Shown here: piece by piece, positions 48,704 to 57,724 of the stretch
Layout: each line of letters opens with the position of its first letter
Position numbering within the stretch: position 1 is the stretch's first letter
Origin: Streptomyces tanashiensis
GTDB taxonomy: Bacteria > Actinomycetota > Actinomycetes > Streptomycetales > Streptomycetaceae
Length of the DNA: 64,000 nt
Assembly (NCBI RefSeq): GCF_014648895.1
Contig: NZ_BMRZ01000005.1
Span: 248,001-312,000, forward strand
Reading direction: 5' to 3'
The notes under the pieces: generated by a model
Database searches by the model: none
Seen by the model: the letters and a program-made list of their open reading frames with translations, nothing else
What the model was told of the DNA's origin: nothing
Program-made: the position numbers and the translations under genes

Positions 48704-51700
48704 ATGACGCGAGCAGAGCAGCCAGACCGCCTGGGCGATTCCGACGCGGCACTCGTCGCGGATTCCCGGGAACGCGCCGTACGCGCCCTCTTGCGCCATC
48801 AGCCGCTGCGCAGGCTGTGGAGCGCCCACCTGGTCGGCAGCACCGGTGACGCCCTCGCCCTCCTCGTCCTCGTCCTCCTGGGCCTGCAGGCCGCGGTCGC
48901 CGAGGGCGCGCTCGGGGGCGGCTACCGGGGGGCCGCGCTCGCCGTGGCCGCCGTCGTCGGCGCCCGCCTGCTCGCCTCGGTCCTCTTCGGCGCCGTCCTC
49001 CTCGGGCCGCTGACCGCCCTCACCGGACCGTCCGGCCCGCTCGACCGGCGCTGGACCATGATCGGCGCCGACGGGCTGCGGATCGCGCTGCTCGTGATCG
49101 CCCCGCTGTGGATCGACTGGACCCCGGGCCACGCCCTCTGGTACCTGCTCGGCACCGTCTTCGTCGCCGGTGCGGCCGAGCGCCTGTGGACCATCGGCCG
49201 CGAGGGCGCCGCGCCCGCGCTGCTGCCCGCGCCGCCCCTGGAGGGCGCGGCCGTGCGGCCGCTGCCCGACCACCTCGGCGCGCTGCGCCGGCTGTCCCTG
49301 AGGACCGGCTTCCTCGCCGTCCCCGCCGCGGCCGCCGCCCTGCTCGTCGCCACCCTCGTCGGGAATCTGCTGGGCGCCGGGATCGAATGGTTCTCGCTGC
49401 ACCAGGCGGCCCTCGGCTCGTACCTGGCCGCCGGACTCTTCGCCGCCTCCGTCACCGTCCTGTACGCCATGGCGCTGCCCGGCGGGGAGACGCCCCGGCC
49501 CCGCTCGCCCCTGGAGGGCCTGCGCCGGCCGTCGGCCCCGAAGGGCGCGGAGAACGGCTCCCCGAAGGGTTCCGACGAGGGCAGGGGCCGCACCGGCGCC
49601 CTGCCGCTGCTCGTCCTCGCCTCCGCCACCGTCGCCGGGGCGATCGCCGCGGCCGCGTCCGTCGCCGTGCTCCACGCCTACGACCTGGGCGGCGGGCCCG
49701 TCACGTACGCCCTCCTGATCCTGGCGCTCAGCGGTGCCACCGCCGTCGGCATCCGCACCGCGGGCTCCGTCCTGCCCGTCCTGTCGCGGCGCCGGCTGCT
49801 CGCCCTCGCGACCGCCGTCACCGGCGTCGCCCTGATCGCGATGGGCCTGGTGCCGGACACGGCGACCGTGCTGTTCCTCTCCGCCCTCGCCGGGTACGCG
49901 GCCGGGGTCGCCGCGAACACCGGCCACACCCTGATCGACCAGGAGACCGAGGAGCCCCGCCGGGCCCGGACCACCGAGCACCTCCAGGCCACCGCGCGTG
50001 TCGCCATGGGTCTCGGCGCGCTCGCCGCGCCGCTGCTCGCCGCCGCGATCGGGCCGCACCGGCTCGCCTCCGGCGAGTTCGTCTTCGCGCACGGCGGCGC
50101 CGCCTTCACGCTCGTCCTCGTCGGCGCCCTGCTGCTTCCGGTCGCCGCGCTGGTCCTCGCGAAGACCGACGACCGGGCGGGCGTCCCGCTCCGCCGCGAC
50201 CTGCGCGACGCGCTGCGCGGCTCCGACCCGGTCCAGGCACCGTCCCCGACCGGCTTCTTCATCGCCCTGGAGGGCGGCGACGGCGCCGGGAAGTCCACGC
50301 AGGTCCAGGCGCTCGCCGAGTGGATCCGCGCCAAGGGCCACGAGGTCGTCGTCACCCGCGAACCGGGTGCCACCCCGATCGGCAAGCGGCTCCGCTCGAT
50401 CCTCCTCGACGTGTCGTCGGCGGGGCTCTCGAACCGTGCCGAGGCCCTGCTGTACGCGGCCGACCGCGCCGAGCACGTCGACTCCCTGGTCCGTCCGGCC
50501 CTGGAGCGGGGCGCGATCGTCCTCTCCGACCGGTACATCGACTCGTCCGTGGCCTACCAGGGCGCGGGCCGCGACCTGTCCCCGACCGAGATCGCCCGCA
50601 TCTCCCGCTGGGCGACCGACGGTCTCGTGCCGCACCTGACCGTGGTCCTCGACGTCTCCCCGGAGACCGCGAGGGAACGGTTCACCGAGGCGCCCGACCG
50701 GCTGGAGTCCGAGCCGCCGGAGTTCCACGCGCGCGTACGGGCCGGATTCCTCGCCCTCGCCGCCGCCGACCCCAGCCGCTACCTCGTGGTCGACGCCGGC
50801 CAGGAGCCCGAGGCCGTCACCACCGTCGTACGCCACCGGCTCGACCGGATGCTGCCGCTCTCCGAGGCCGAGGTGAAGGCCGCGGAGGAGGCCCGCCGGA
50901 AGGCGGAGGAGGAGGCCCGGCGCCTGGCGGAGGAAGAGGCCGCCCGCAAGGCCGAGGAGGAGCGGCTGGAGCGCGAGCGCCAGGAGCAGCTCGCCAAGCT
51001 CCGCGCCGAGGAGGAGGAGCGCAAGCGCCGCGAGGAGGAGGAAGCCCGCCGCCTGGAGGCCGAACGGCAGGCGGAGGAGGCCCGTCGCAGGGCCGAGGAG
51101 GCCCGGCTCGCCGCCGAGGAGGAGCGCAGGCGCCTCGCCGCCGAGGAGAAGGCCCGCCAGGAGGAGCAGGAGCGGCTCCGCAAGGAGGCCGAGGAGGAGG
51201 CCCGGCTGCGGGCCGAGGCCGAGGAGCGCCGCCTGGAGAAGCAGCGCAAGGCCGAGGAGGCCCTGCTCCGTGCCGAGGAGGCCCGCCGGATGGCCGAGGC
51301 CGCCGCTGCGGCGAAGGCCGCCGAGGAGGCCGCGGCGAAGGCCGCCGCCGAGAAGATCGCCGCCGAGGCCGCTGCCAAGGCGGCGGCGGAGCGTGCGGCC
51401 GCCGAGCGCGCCGCGGCGGAGCTCGCCGCCGCCCAGCGGGCCGAGGCGGCCAAGGCCGCCCGGGAGAAGGCCGCCCGGGAGCGGGAGGCCGCGGAGAAGG
51501 CGGCCGCCGAGCGGACGGCCGCGGCCGAGCGCGCGGCGGCCGAACGGACGGCCGCCGCCGAGCGGGCCGCTCGTGCCACTCGCGCCGCCGAGGTGTCGGC
51601 GAACGAGGTCACCGTGGCGACGCCGGTGGTCAAGCCGGAGACGCCGTCCGGGAAGCCGGACGCGCCGACCGTCTCGCCGAACGAGGTGACCCTGGCAACG

Positions 51701-52168
51701 CCGGTCGTCAAGCCGGAGGCGGAGACCGTCTCGCCGAACGAGGTGACCCTGGCGACGCCGGTCGTCGAGCCGGAGGCGGAGACCGTCTCGCCGAACGAGG
51801 TCACCGTGGCGACGCCGGTCGTCACACCGGAGACGCCGTCCCGGAAGCCGGAGGCGGAGACCGCCGTCCTGCCGCAGATCCGCGACCCGCGGGCCGCCGA
51901 CGAGACCGCCGTGCTGCCCCCCGTACGGGACGCCCGGGCGTCCGACCCCGCCGACCGGGTGCCGCCGGGCATCTTCCGCGACGAGCGGGACGAGCCGCAC
52001 GGCGCGAACGACCGGACCCGGGAGCTGCCCCAGCTCGACGAGAACGGCCGGCCGCGCCGCCGCTCCGACTGGGCGGAGGAGACCCCGCTCGACGACCTGC
52101 CGACCCTCGCGGACGAGCTGTTCGGCCCGCACGAGGACGAGGGCGAGGGCCCCCGCCGCCGCCGCTGA
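48704..52168 (+). CDS. tmk: Membrane-thymidylate kinase-coiled-coil fusion
   Basis: This 1154-aa protein has four parts in one frame. Residues 35-500 form an MFS-like membrane domain of about 10-12 helices. At about 516-722 a complete dTMP kinase has FFIALEGGDGAGKST, TREPGATPIGKRLRSI and SDRYIDSSVAYQGAGRDL (dTMP to dTDP). About 722-962 is a Glu/Ala/Arg-rich uninterrupted helix likely to be a coiled coil. At 964-1053 lie four repeats of VSPNEVTVATPVV type before an Arg-rich tail. Ordinary Tmk is about 210 aa. It lies between topA and holB (separated from holB by other genes) and seems to be the main Tmk locus. The fusion is known in Streptomyces annotations, but its purpose is unclear. Confidence 0.9.
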   Translation: MTRAEQPDRLGDSDAALVADSRERAVRALLRHQPLRRLWSAHLVGSTGDALALLVLVLLGLQAAVAEGALGGGYRGAALAVAAVVGARLLASVLFGAVLLGPLTALTGPSGPLDRRWTMIGADGLRIALLVIAPLWIDWTPGHALWYLLGTVFVAGAAERLWTIGREGAAPALLPAPPLEGAAVRPLPDHLGALRRLSLRTGFLAVPAAAAALLVATLVGNLLGAGIEWFSLHQAALGSYLAAGLFAASVTVLYAMALPGGETPRPRSPLEGLRRPSAPKGAENGSPKGSDEGRGRTGALPLLVLASATVAGAIAAAASVAVLHAYDLGGGPVTYALLILALSGATAVGIRTAGSVLPVLSRRRLLALATAVTGVALIAMGLVPDTATVLFLSALAGYAAGVAANTGHTLIDQETEEPRRARTTEHLQATARVAMGLGALAAPLLAAAIGPHRLASGEFVFAHGGAAFTLVLVGALLLPVAALVLAKTDDRAGVPLRRDLRDALRGSDPVQAPSPTGFFIALEGGDGAGKSTQVQALAEWIRAKGHEVVVTREPGATPIGKRLRSILLDVSSAGLSNRAEALLYAADRAEHVDSLVRPALERGAIVLSDRYIDSSVAYQGAGRDLSPTEIARISRWATDGLVPHLTVVLDVSPETARERFTEAPDRLESEPPEFHARVRAGFLALAAADPSRYLVVDAGQEPEAVTTVVRHRLDRMLPLSEAEVKAAEEARRKAEEEARRLAEEEAARKAEEERLERERQEQLAKLRAEEEERKRREEEEARRLEAERQAEEARRRAEEARLAAEEERRRLAAEEKARQEEQERLRKEAEEEARLRAEAEERRLEKQRKAEEALLRAEEARRMAEAAAAAKAAEEAAAKAAAEKIAAEAAAKAAAERAAAERAAAELAAAQRAEAAKAAREKAAREREAAEKAAAERTAAAERAAAERTAAAERAARATRAAEVSANEVTVATPVVKPETPSGKPDAPTVSPNEVTLATPVVKPEAETVSPNEVTLATPVVEPEAETVSPNEVTVATPVVTPETPSRKPEAETAVLPQIRDPRAADETAVLPPVRDARASDPADRVPPGIFRDERDEPHGANDRTRELPQLDENGRPRRRSDWAEETPLDDLPTLADELFGPHEDEGEGPRRRR

Positions 52169-52176
52169 GGCCCCGT

Positions 52177-52200
52177 GGGGGTGGAGCTAGCTCCACCCCC
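52177..52200. terminator. Perfect 24-bp palindrome after the Tmk fusion
   Basis: GGGGGTGGAGCT and AGCTCCACCCCC meet without spacer; as RNA it would form a stem of about 10 bp with a small loop, 9 nt after the stop. It lies 42 nt before the -10 of the next gene, so an operator role is also possible. Confidence 0.7.
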
Positions 52201-52242
52201 GCTCCGGAAGCCAGCCCCATACCGCTGTGACCTGCGCTTTTC

Positions 52243-52255
52243 TAGCGTTGCCGGT
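52243..52255 (+). promoter_or_regulatory. Leaderless promoter of the FtsX-type ABC operon
   Basis: TAGCGT (52243-52248) ends 7 nt before the ATG at 52256. Confidence 0.55.
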
Positions 52256-53032
52256 ATGACGACGACAGCAGTGACGGAGAACGGCGCCGCCCTCGCCCTG
52301 GACGGGGTGAGCCGCGCGTACGGACGCGGGGCGCCCGCGCTCGACGGGGTCGACCTGGTCGTGCCGCGCGGGCGGTTCGTGGCCGTGATGGGACGCTCGG
52401 GCTCCGGCAAGTCCACCCTGCTGCGCTGCGCGGCCGGACTCGAACGGCCGACGGCCGGGAGGGTACGGATCGGGGGCACCGACCTCGCCACCCTGAAGGC
52501 GGCCGGCCTGACCCGGCTCCGGAGGGACCGGATCGGCTTCGTCTTCCAGTCGCTCAACCTCGTCTCCGCCCTGAACGTGCGCGAGAACGTCACCCTGCCG
52601 CTGCTCCTCGCCGGAGCCCGCGAGGGCCGCGCGCTCGACGCCCGCGCCCTGGCCGGTCTCGACGCCGTCGGGCTCGCCGACCGGGCCGAGGACCGGCCCG
52701 AGAACCTCTCCGGCGGCCAGCGGCAGCGGGTGGCGATCGCCCGGGCCCTGGTCAACGAGCCCGAGGTCGTCTTCGCCGACGAGCCGACCGCCGCCCTCGA
52801 CCCGGTCACGGCGGCCGGAGTCCTCGCCCTGCTGCGCCGCGCCGTCGACGAGCGGGGGCGCACGGTCGTCCTCGTCACCCACGACCCGGTCGCCGCCACC
52901 TGGACGGACGAGGCCGTGTTCCTGGACCGGGGCCGGATCGTCGGCCGCCTCGACCGCCCGGACGAGGCGGCCGTACGGGAGGCGCTCGGCGCTCACGCCG
53001 AGACCGGCCGGCACCTGGCGGTGGCGCGATGA
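52256..53032 (+). CDS. ABC transporter ATPase (MacB/LolD-type)
   Basis: This 258-aa ATPase has Walker A GRSGSGKST, GFVFQSLNLVSALNVRENV (Q-loop), signature ENLSGGQRQRVAIARAL, Walker B VVFADEPTAALD and H-loop VLVTHDPVAA. This is the MacB/LolD/BceA class that energises FtsX-like permeases. The ATG at 52256 is leaderless; the stop overlaps the permease start (ATGA). Confidence 0.92.
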   Translation: MTTTAVTENGAALALDGVSRAYGRGAPALDGVDLVVPRGRFVAVMGRSGSGKSTLLRCAAGLERPTAGRVRIGGTDLATLKAAGLTRLRRDRIGFVFQSLNLVSALNVRENVTLPLLLAGAREGRALDARALAGLDAVGLADRAEDRPENLSGGQRQRVAIARALVNEPEVVFADEPTAALDPVTAAGVLALLRRAVDERGRTVVLVTHDPVAATWTDEAVFLDRGRIVGRLDRPDEAAVREALGAHAETGRHLAVAR

Positions 53033-55524
53033 GCCGGGGCGGGAAGCGGGCCTCGGGCGGCAGCGGGGACCCGGCCGTGAGCCTCGGGAATCCGGCCGGG
53101 CGCCGGGTCGGGAATCCGGCCGTGCGGCTGCTCGCCGCCCGGTCGCTGCGAACCCATCGCAAGGCGTGGGCCGCCGTGTTCGCGGCCGTCGCCGTCACCT
53201 CCGCGCTGCTCGGCGGGCTGGCCCTCGCGCTCGGCTCCGCCGGGCTCGGCCACGCGCGCGTGGAGCGGTACGCCGCCGCGCCCGTCGTCGTCGCCGGTGA
53301 CCAGGAGGTCAGCTGGACGGCCACGCCCTGGGGCAGCGAGCCGACGACCGAGACGGCGGGCCTGACCGAGCGGGTACGGATCCCCGCCGCGGCCGTCGAC
53401 GTCCTGCGGGCCGTCCCCGGAGTGCGGGAAGCGGTCCCGGACGACACGTTCGTCGTACGGGAAGTGGGCGCGGACTCCGCTCCGGGCACCGGCACGCGCG
53501 CGTACCCCGGGCGCTCCTGGGACGCGGCCCGGCTCGCCCCCTACCGGCTGACCGACGGGCGCGAGCCCCGGGGGGCCGGGGAGACCGTCGCGGGTGCCGG
53601 ACTCGGCGCCGCCGTCGGGGACACCGTGGCCGGGCGCGAGGTCGTCGGCGTGGCCGACGGGCCGGCCGCGCTCTACGTCACGGCCGGAGAGGCGCGGCGG
53701 CTCGCCGGGCATCCCGGGTCCGTCGACGCGGTCGGGGTCCTCGCCGAGGCCGGCGTCCCCGTGGACACCCTCCACGCGCGCGTACGGGCCGCCCTGGACG
53801 GTGCCGGGCTCCGGGACACCGCCGCCGGGCAGCCGCTGCGGGCCCTCACCGGGGACGGCCGGGGCGGCGCCGAGCACCTCGGCGCGCCGCCCGCGCGCGC
53901 GGAGCTCCTCCAGCTCCTCGCCGCCGTCTCCGGGACCCTCGTCCTGGTCGCCGTCCTCGTCCTCGCCTCGCTCGTCGCGCAGGCCCTCCAGCAGCGCGCC
54001 GCCGAGCGGGAACTGCTGCTCTCGGTCGGCGCGACGCCCCGTCAGGTGCGGGCCGCGGCGGGCCGGGAGGTGACCCGGGTGGCGGGTGCGGCGGCGCTGC
54101 TCGGCGCGCTCCTGTCCGTACCGGCGTTCCTGATGCTGTGGTCGGCGCTGCGGGCCCGTACCGGAGTCGTCCCGGAGGGCCTCGAACTCCCCACCCCGCC
54201 CTGGCTGTTCGCTGCCGTCCTCGTCGTCGCCGCGCTCGTGGTGGGCATCACCCGGCTCGTCGTCCTCCTCGCGGCCCGCCGGCCGGGACGCCCGGGGAAG
54301 GGCGGCGTCCGCCGCGTCGCCGGGCTCGTGCTGCTCGTGCTCGGCGTGGGCTCGGCCGCCACCGCCACGGTCCAGGGCGGCGCCGCGGCCGCCGCCGCTG
54401 CCGGGGCGGCCACGGTGACCCTGGTCGCCGGGTGCGCGCTGCTCGGGCCGTGGATCGCACGGGCCGCGATGACGGTCCTCGACCGGCCGTTCCGGTGGTT
54501 CGGCGGCGCGCCCGGACGGCTCACGGCAGCCGGTGCCGGCGCGCACTCGCGCCGGCTCGGGGCCGCGCTCGTCCCCGTCGTCCTCGTCACCTCCTTCGCG
54601 CTGGTGCAGCTCTCGGCGGGCGCCACGATGGAGCGGGCCGCGGCCGCGCAGGCACGGGCCGCGACCACCGCCGACCTCGCGTTCACCGGAACGACGGCGG
54701 AGCGGGTGCGGCGGCTGCCGGGGGTGGAGACGGCCACGGACGTGCTGCGCTCGTCGGTGGTCCTGGCCCGCACGGAGGCCGGCACGCCGCGCCTCGACCG
54801 GCTCCCCGTCCTCGGTGTGGACGCCGAGGGGCTCGCGGGCACGCTCGACCCCGGAGTCGTCGCCGGCGACCTGTCCGGACTCGCCCGGGCGGGTACGGTC
54901 GCGGTGGGCGCGGACACGGCCCAGTCCCTGGAGCTGAAGCCCGGTTCGACGGTGGAGCTGCGGCTCGGTGACGGGACACCGAAGCGGCTGAAGGTGGTCG
55001 CCGTGTACGAACGCTCGCTCGCCCTGGGCGAGTTCCTGCTGCCGAAGGCCGAACTGGCCCCGCACATGAGCGATCCGTACCCCGCGCGCGTGCTGGCGTC
55101 CGGCACCCACGGGACTTCTCCCGTCGCCCCCGAGGCGGTGACGACCCCGGGGGCCGAGCTGAACGGGATCGTCTCCGGCGGGATCGTCGCCGCGATCGGC
55201 GGGCTCACCGTCCTCTCCGTGCTCAGCACCCTCGCCCTGATCGGCGCCGGGCGCCGCGGCGAGCTGGCGCTCCTGCGTCAGGTCGGAGCCTCCGCGGGCC
55301 AGCTGCGCCGGATGCTCGGCCTGGAGGCGGGGTTCCTGACCGCGACGGGCCTCCTCGTCGGGCTCGTGGTGGGCGCGCTGCCGCTGACCGCGTTCGCCTG
55401 GGCGCTCACCGGCGGCCTGCCCTACCTGCCGCCCGCGCAGGCCGGCGCGATCGCGGGCGTCGTCCTCGTCACGGTCGTGGCGGGCGTGTTCCTGCCGGCC
55501 GCCCGGAGGGGGCTCACGCGTTGA
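53029..55524 (+). CDS. FtsX-like ABC permease
   Basis: This 831-aa permease has a first helix at about 45-70, a large extracellular domain (to about 290), two FtsX helix bundles with EREL(L)LSVGATPRQVRAAAGREV and ELALLRQVGASAGQLRRMLGLE, and a second extracellular domain between them. Ten helices in all match the MacB-like mechanotransmission type. Likely roles are lipoprotein, lipid or antimicrobial peptide handling. The gene ends 11 nt inside the convergent response regulator gene. Confidence 0.9.
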   Translation: MSRGGKRASGGSGDPAVSLGNPAGRRVGNPAVRLLAARSLRTHRKAWAAVFAAVAVTSALLGGLALALGSAGLGHARVERYAAAPVVVAGDQEVSWTATPWGSEPTTETAGLTERVRIPAAAVDVLRAVPGVREAVPDDTFVVREVGADSAPGTGTRAYPGRSWDAARLAPYRLTDGREPRGAGETVAGAGLGAAVGDTVAGREVVGVADGPAALYVTAGEARRLAGHPGSVDAVGVLAEAGVPVDTLHARVRAALDGAGLRDTAAGQPLRALTGDGRGGAEHLGAPPARAELLQLLAAVSGTLVLVAVLVLASLVAQALQQRAAERELLLSVGATPRQVRAAAGREVTRVAGAAALLGALLSVPAFLMLWSALRARTGVVPEGLELPTPPWLFAAVLVVAALVVGITRLVVLLAARRPGRPGKGGVRRVAGLVLLVLGVGSAATATVQGGAAAAAAAGAATVTLVAGCALLGPWIARAAMTVLDRPFRWFGGAPGRLTAAGAGAHSRRLGAALVPVVLVTSFALVQLSAGATMERAAAAQARAATTADLAFTGTTAERVRRLPGVETATDVLRSSVVLARTEAGTPRLDRLPVLGVDAEGLAGTLDPGVVAGDLSGLARAGTVAVGADTAQSLELKPGSTVELRLGDGTPKRLKVVAVYERSLALGEFLLPKAELAPHMSDPYPARVLASGTHGTSPVAPEAVTTPGAELNGIVSGGIVAAIGGLTVLSVLSTLALIGAGRRGELALLRQVGASAGQLRRMLGLEAGFLTATGLLVGLVVGALPLTAFAWALTGGLPYLPPAQAGAIAGVVLVTVVAGVFLPAARRGLTR

Positions 55525-56158
55525 GGTAGGCGAGGACGGCGAGGACCCGGCGGTGGCCGCCGCTGTCGCTCGGCGGCAGGCCGAGCTTGAGGAAGACGTT
55601 CCCGATGTGCTTGTGCACGGCCCGCTCGGTGACCACCATCGCGCGGGCGATCGTGCCGTTGTCGTGGCCCTGGGCCATCAGCCCCAGGACCTCGCGCTCG
55701 CGGGGCGTGAGGGAGTCCAGCGGGTCGTCGCGGCGGCGGGCCATCAGCTCGGTGACGACCTCCGGGTCCAGGGCCGTACCGCCGGAGGCGACCCGTTCCA
55801 GGGCGTCCAGGAACTCGTCCACCCGCCCCACCCGGTCCTTCAGGAGGTAGCCGACGCCCCGCGCGCCGCCGCCCAGGAGCTCGGTCGCGTACGTCTCCTC
55901 CACGTACTGCGAGAGGACGAGCACCGGCAGCTCCGGGAGCTGCTCGCGGGCCGCCAGCGCCGCCCGCAGGCCCTCGTCGCGGAAGCCCGGCGGCATCCGG
56001 ACGTCGAGGACGGCCACGTCCGGCCGGTGCTCCAGGAGCAGCGGCAGGATCTCGGGGCCGGTGGCCGCCACCCCGGCGACCTCGTGGCCGGACGAGGTCA
56101 GCAGCAGCACCAGGCCCTCCCTGAGGAGGGCGTTGTCCTCGGCGATCACCACACGCAC
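55514..56158 (-). CDS. NarL/LuxR-type response regulator
   Basis: This 214-aa regulator has a receiver domain with AEDNALLREGL (acidic pocket), phosphoacceptor Asp52 (VAVLDVRMPP) and Lys in LLKDRVG. It ends in a LuxR helix-turn-helix, SLTPREREVLGLMAQGHDNGTIARAMVVTERAVHKHIGN. The GTG start overlaps the sensor kinase end by 13 nt. It is convergent with the FtsX system and may regulate it. Confidence 0.92.
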   Translation of the reverse strand: MRVVIAEDNALLREGLVLLLTSSGHEVAGVAATGPEILPLLLEHRPDVAVLDVRMPPGFRDEGLRAALAAREQLPELPVLVLSQYVEETYATELLGGGARGVGYLLKDRVGRVDEFLDALERVASGGTALDPEVVTELMARRRDDPLDSLTPREREVLGLMAQGHDNGTIARAMVVTERAVHKHIGNVFLKLGLPPSDSGGHRRVLAVLAYLNA

Positions 56159-57330
56159 GGAAGCTCCACTTCGATCACGGTCGGGCCCCCTTCGGGGCTG
56201 GTCAGTCGTACGGTGCCGTCGAGCGCGGCGACCCGCCGCCGCATGCCCGTCAGGCCGGAGCCGCCGCCCTCGCCCGTTTCGGCCCCGCCGCGGCCCTCGT
56301 CCCGCACGCGCACGCGGAGAGCGGCCGGTTCACGGGCCAGGGAGACGGAGGCGCGGTCGGCGCCGCTGTGCCTGGCGGCGTTCGTGAGCGCCTCGGCGAC
56401 CACGAAGTACGCGGCGGCCTCGACGGCGGCCGGGGCGCGGGGGCCCTCCTGCGGGTGGTCGCCGAGACCGGTCACCGAGACCGCCGCCTCCAGGCCGCTG
56501 CTCGCGGCCAGGGCGCGGACCGCCCCGGTCAGGCCGCGGTCGGTGAGGATCGGCGGGTGGATGCCGCGCACCACGTGCCGCAGCTCGGCCAGCGCCTCCT
56601 CGGCCTGCGTCTGGGCGTCGTCGAGGAGCCGGCGCGCGGTCACGGGATCGGAGTCGTACGCGCGCCGCGCCAGCCCGATCCGCATGGACAGCGCCACCAG
56701 GTGGGCCTGCGCGCCGTCGTGGAGGTCCCGCTCGATCCGCCGCAGCTCGGCGCCGTGCGCGGCGATCGCGCCCGCCCGGGTCTCCGTGAGCTGCTCGATA
56801 CGGGCCGCGAGGGCGGCGTCCCGGGCCGCCGACGGGGCCGGCGTCAGCAGCGCGCGCGACCCGTCGGCCGCCAGGCCGGCGAGCCGGCCGATCAGCGGCA
56901 GGGCCACCGGCCGCCGCCCCGCGAGCCCGGTCCGGACGCCGTCGACCAGGAGCGCGGGCGCCCAGAGGATCAGCGAGAGGTACCAGAGCAGCAGGCCGTA
57001 GAGGAGCTGCGCGGCGGCCCAGAGCAGGTCCTGCCGGGTGCCCGGATCGGTGACCGCGGTCCGCACGCGCGCGGGGAGGGGTCCTTCGAGCGGCAGGTAC
57101 GACTCGGGGACGGGCGTCCCGGTCCAGGCGGCCGCACGGCGCCGCTCCCAGCCGGCGAGCCGGCGCAGCAGCAGCACGCTCTCGGGGAGCACGCCGGCGC
57201 CGATGACCGTGAGGGTGAGGAAGGCGGTGAAGAGGACGACGCCCACCATCAGATAGCAGAGGAGGGAGATCGCGGCCCCGATCGTGAGGTGGAGCCACGC
57301 CCGGGCCGCTTCCTTGATCGCCTCTCGCAT
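56146..57330 (-). CDS. Sensor histidine kinase (DesK/NarX-like)
   Basis: This 394-aa kinase has an N-terminal sensor with two helices (about 14-45), a loop and two more (about 103-130), matching the DUF/PspC-less actinobacterial sensor type. HisKA_3 carries phosphoacceptor His204 in RRIERDLHDGAQAHL, and the HATPase domain has VVAEALTNAARHSGA (N-box) and GSGLTGMRRRVAAL (G-box). The frame is open to 57483; the ATG at 57330 follows TACCCT by 6 nt. It is followed by the response regulator in one operon. Confidence 0.92.
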   Translation of the reverse strand: MREAIKEAARAWLHLTIGAAISLLCYLMVGVVLFTAFLTLTVIGAGVLPESVLLLRRLAGWERRRAAAWTGTPVPESYLPLEGPLPARVRTAVTDPGTRQDLLWAAAQLLYGLLLWYLSLILWAPALLVDGVRTGLAGRRPVALPLIGRLAGLAADGSRALLTPAPSAARDAALAARIEQLTETRAGAIAAHGAELRRIERDLHDGAQAHLVALSMRIGLARRAYDSDPVTARRLLDDAQTQAEEALAELRHVVRGIHPPILTDRGLTGAVRALAASSGLEAAVSVTGLGDHPQEGPRAPAAVEAAAYFVVAEALTNAARHSGADRASVSLAREPAALRVRVRDEGRGGAETGEGGGSGLTGMRRRVAALDGTVRLTSPEGGPTVIEVELPCVW

Positions 57331-57342
57331 GGAGCAAGGGTA
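57331..57342 (-). promoter_or_regulatory. Leaderless promoter of the two-component system
   Basis: TACCCT on the reverse strand (57342-57337) ends 6 nt before the ATG. Confidence 0.55.
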
Positions 57343-57494
57343 GGCGGCGGCGGAAGGGGAGACGGTGGAGCGGGCTACACCCTCGCCTCGGGAGCGGGCA
57401 CCGCTGCGCGCGGAAGCGGCGCGGACCAGGATCGAAGAGCACCGGGAACCGCCCCGGCGGCCCCACCCCACGACCCGCCCCACGGAGGCATCCC

Positions 57495-57668
57495 ATGCGC
57501 GCCCTTCTCTGGCTGCTGCTCGCCGCGAGCGTCCTCGCCAACGTCTTCATCAGCACCTTCGCCGGCTGGACCGGAGCCCTGCAGATCGCCGGCAGCGTGT
57601 GCACCGGCGCGGTCCTGCTCGGGTCGGCGGCCGGCCTCTGGCTGACCAGGCCCCGCAGCGAGGGCTGA
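57495..57668 (+). CDS. Short two-helix membrane protein (57 aa)
   Basis: An open frame of 57 codons starts MRALLWLLLAASVLANVF and ends WLTRPRSEG. It has two hydrophobic helices (about 2-22 and 29-49), an excellent Shine-Dalgarno (GGAGG, 6 nt before the ATG) and normal G/C third positions. It is divergent from the sensor kinase (164 nt between starts) and 56 nt upstream of holB. It might be an accessory membrane component of the kinase, but that is inference. Confidence 0.65.
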   Translation: MRALLWLLLAASVLANVFISTFAGWTGALQIAGSVCTGAVLLGSAAGLWLTRPRSEG

Positions 57669-57724
57669 CGAGGGTTGTCAGAGCGCTGCCCCACAATGGA
57701 GGACGTACCTGAGGAGGGGCAGAC

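Noticed and set aside
48647..52132. 1161-aa reverse frame opposite the Tmk fusion
   Set aside because: Low-complexity Gly/Leu/Arg mirror of the coiled-coil codons; no initiation signals or domains.
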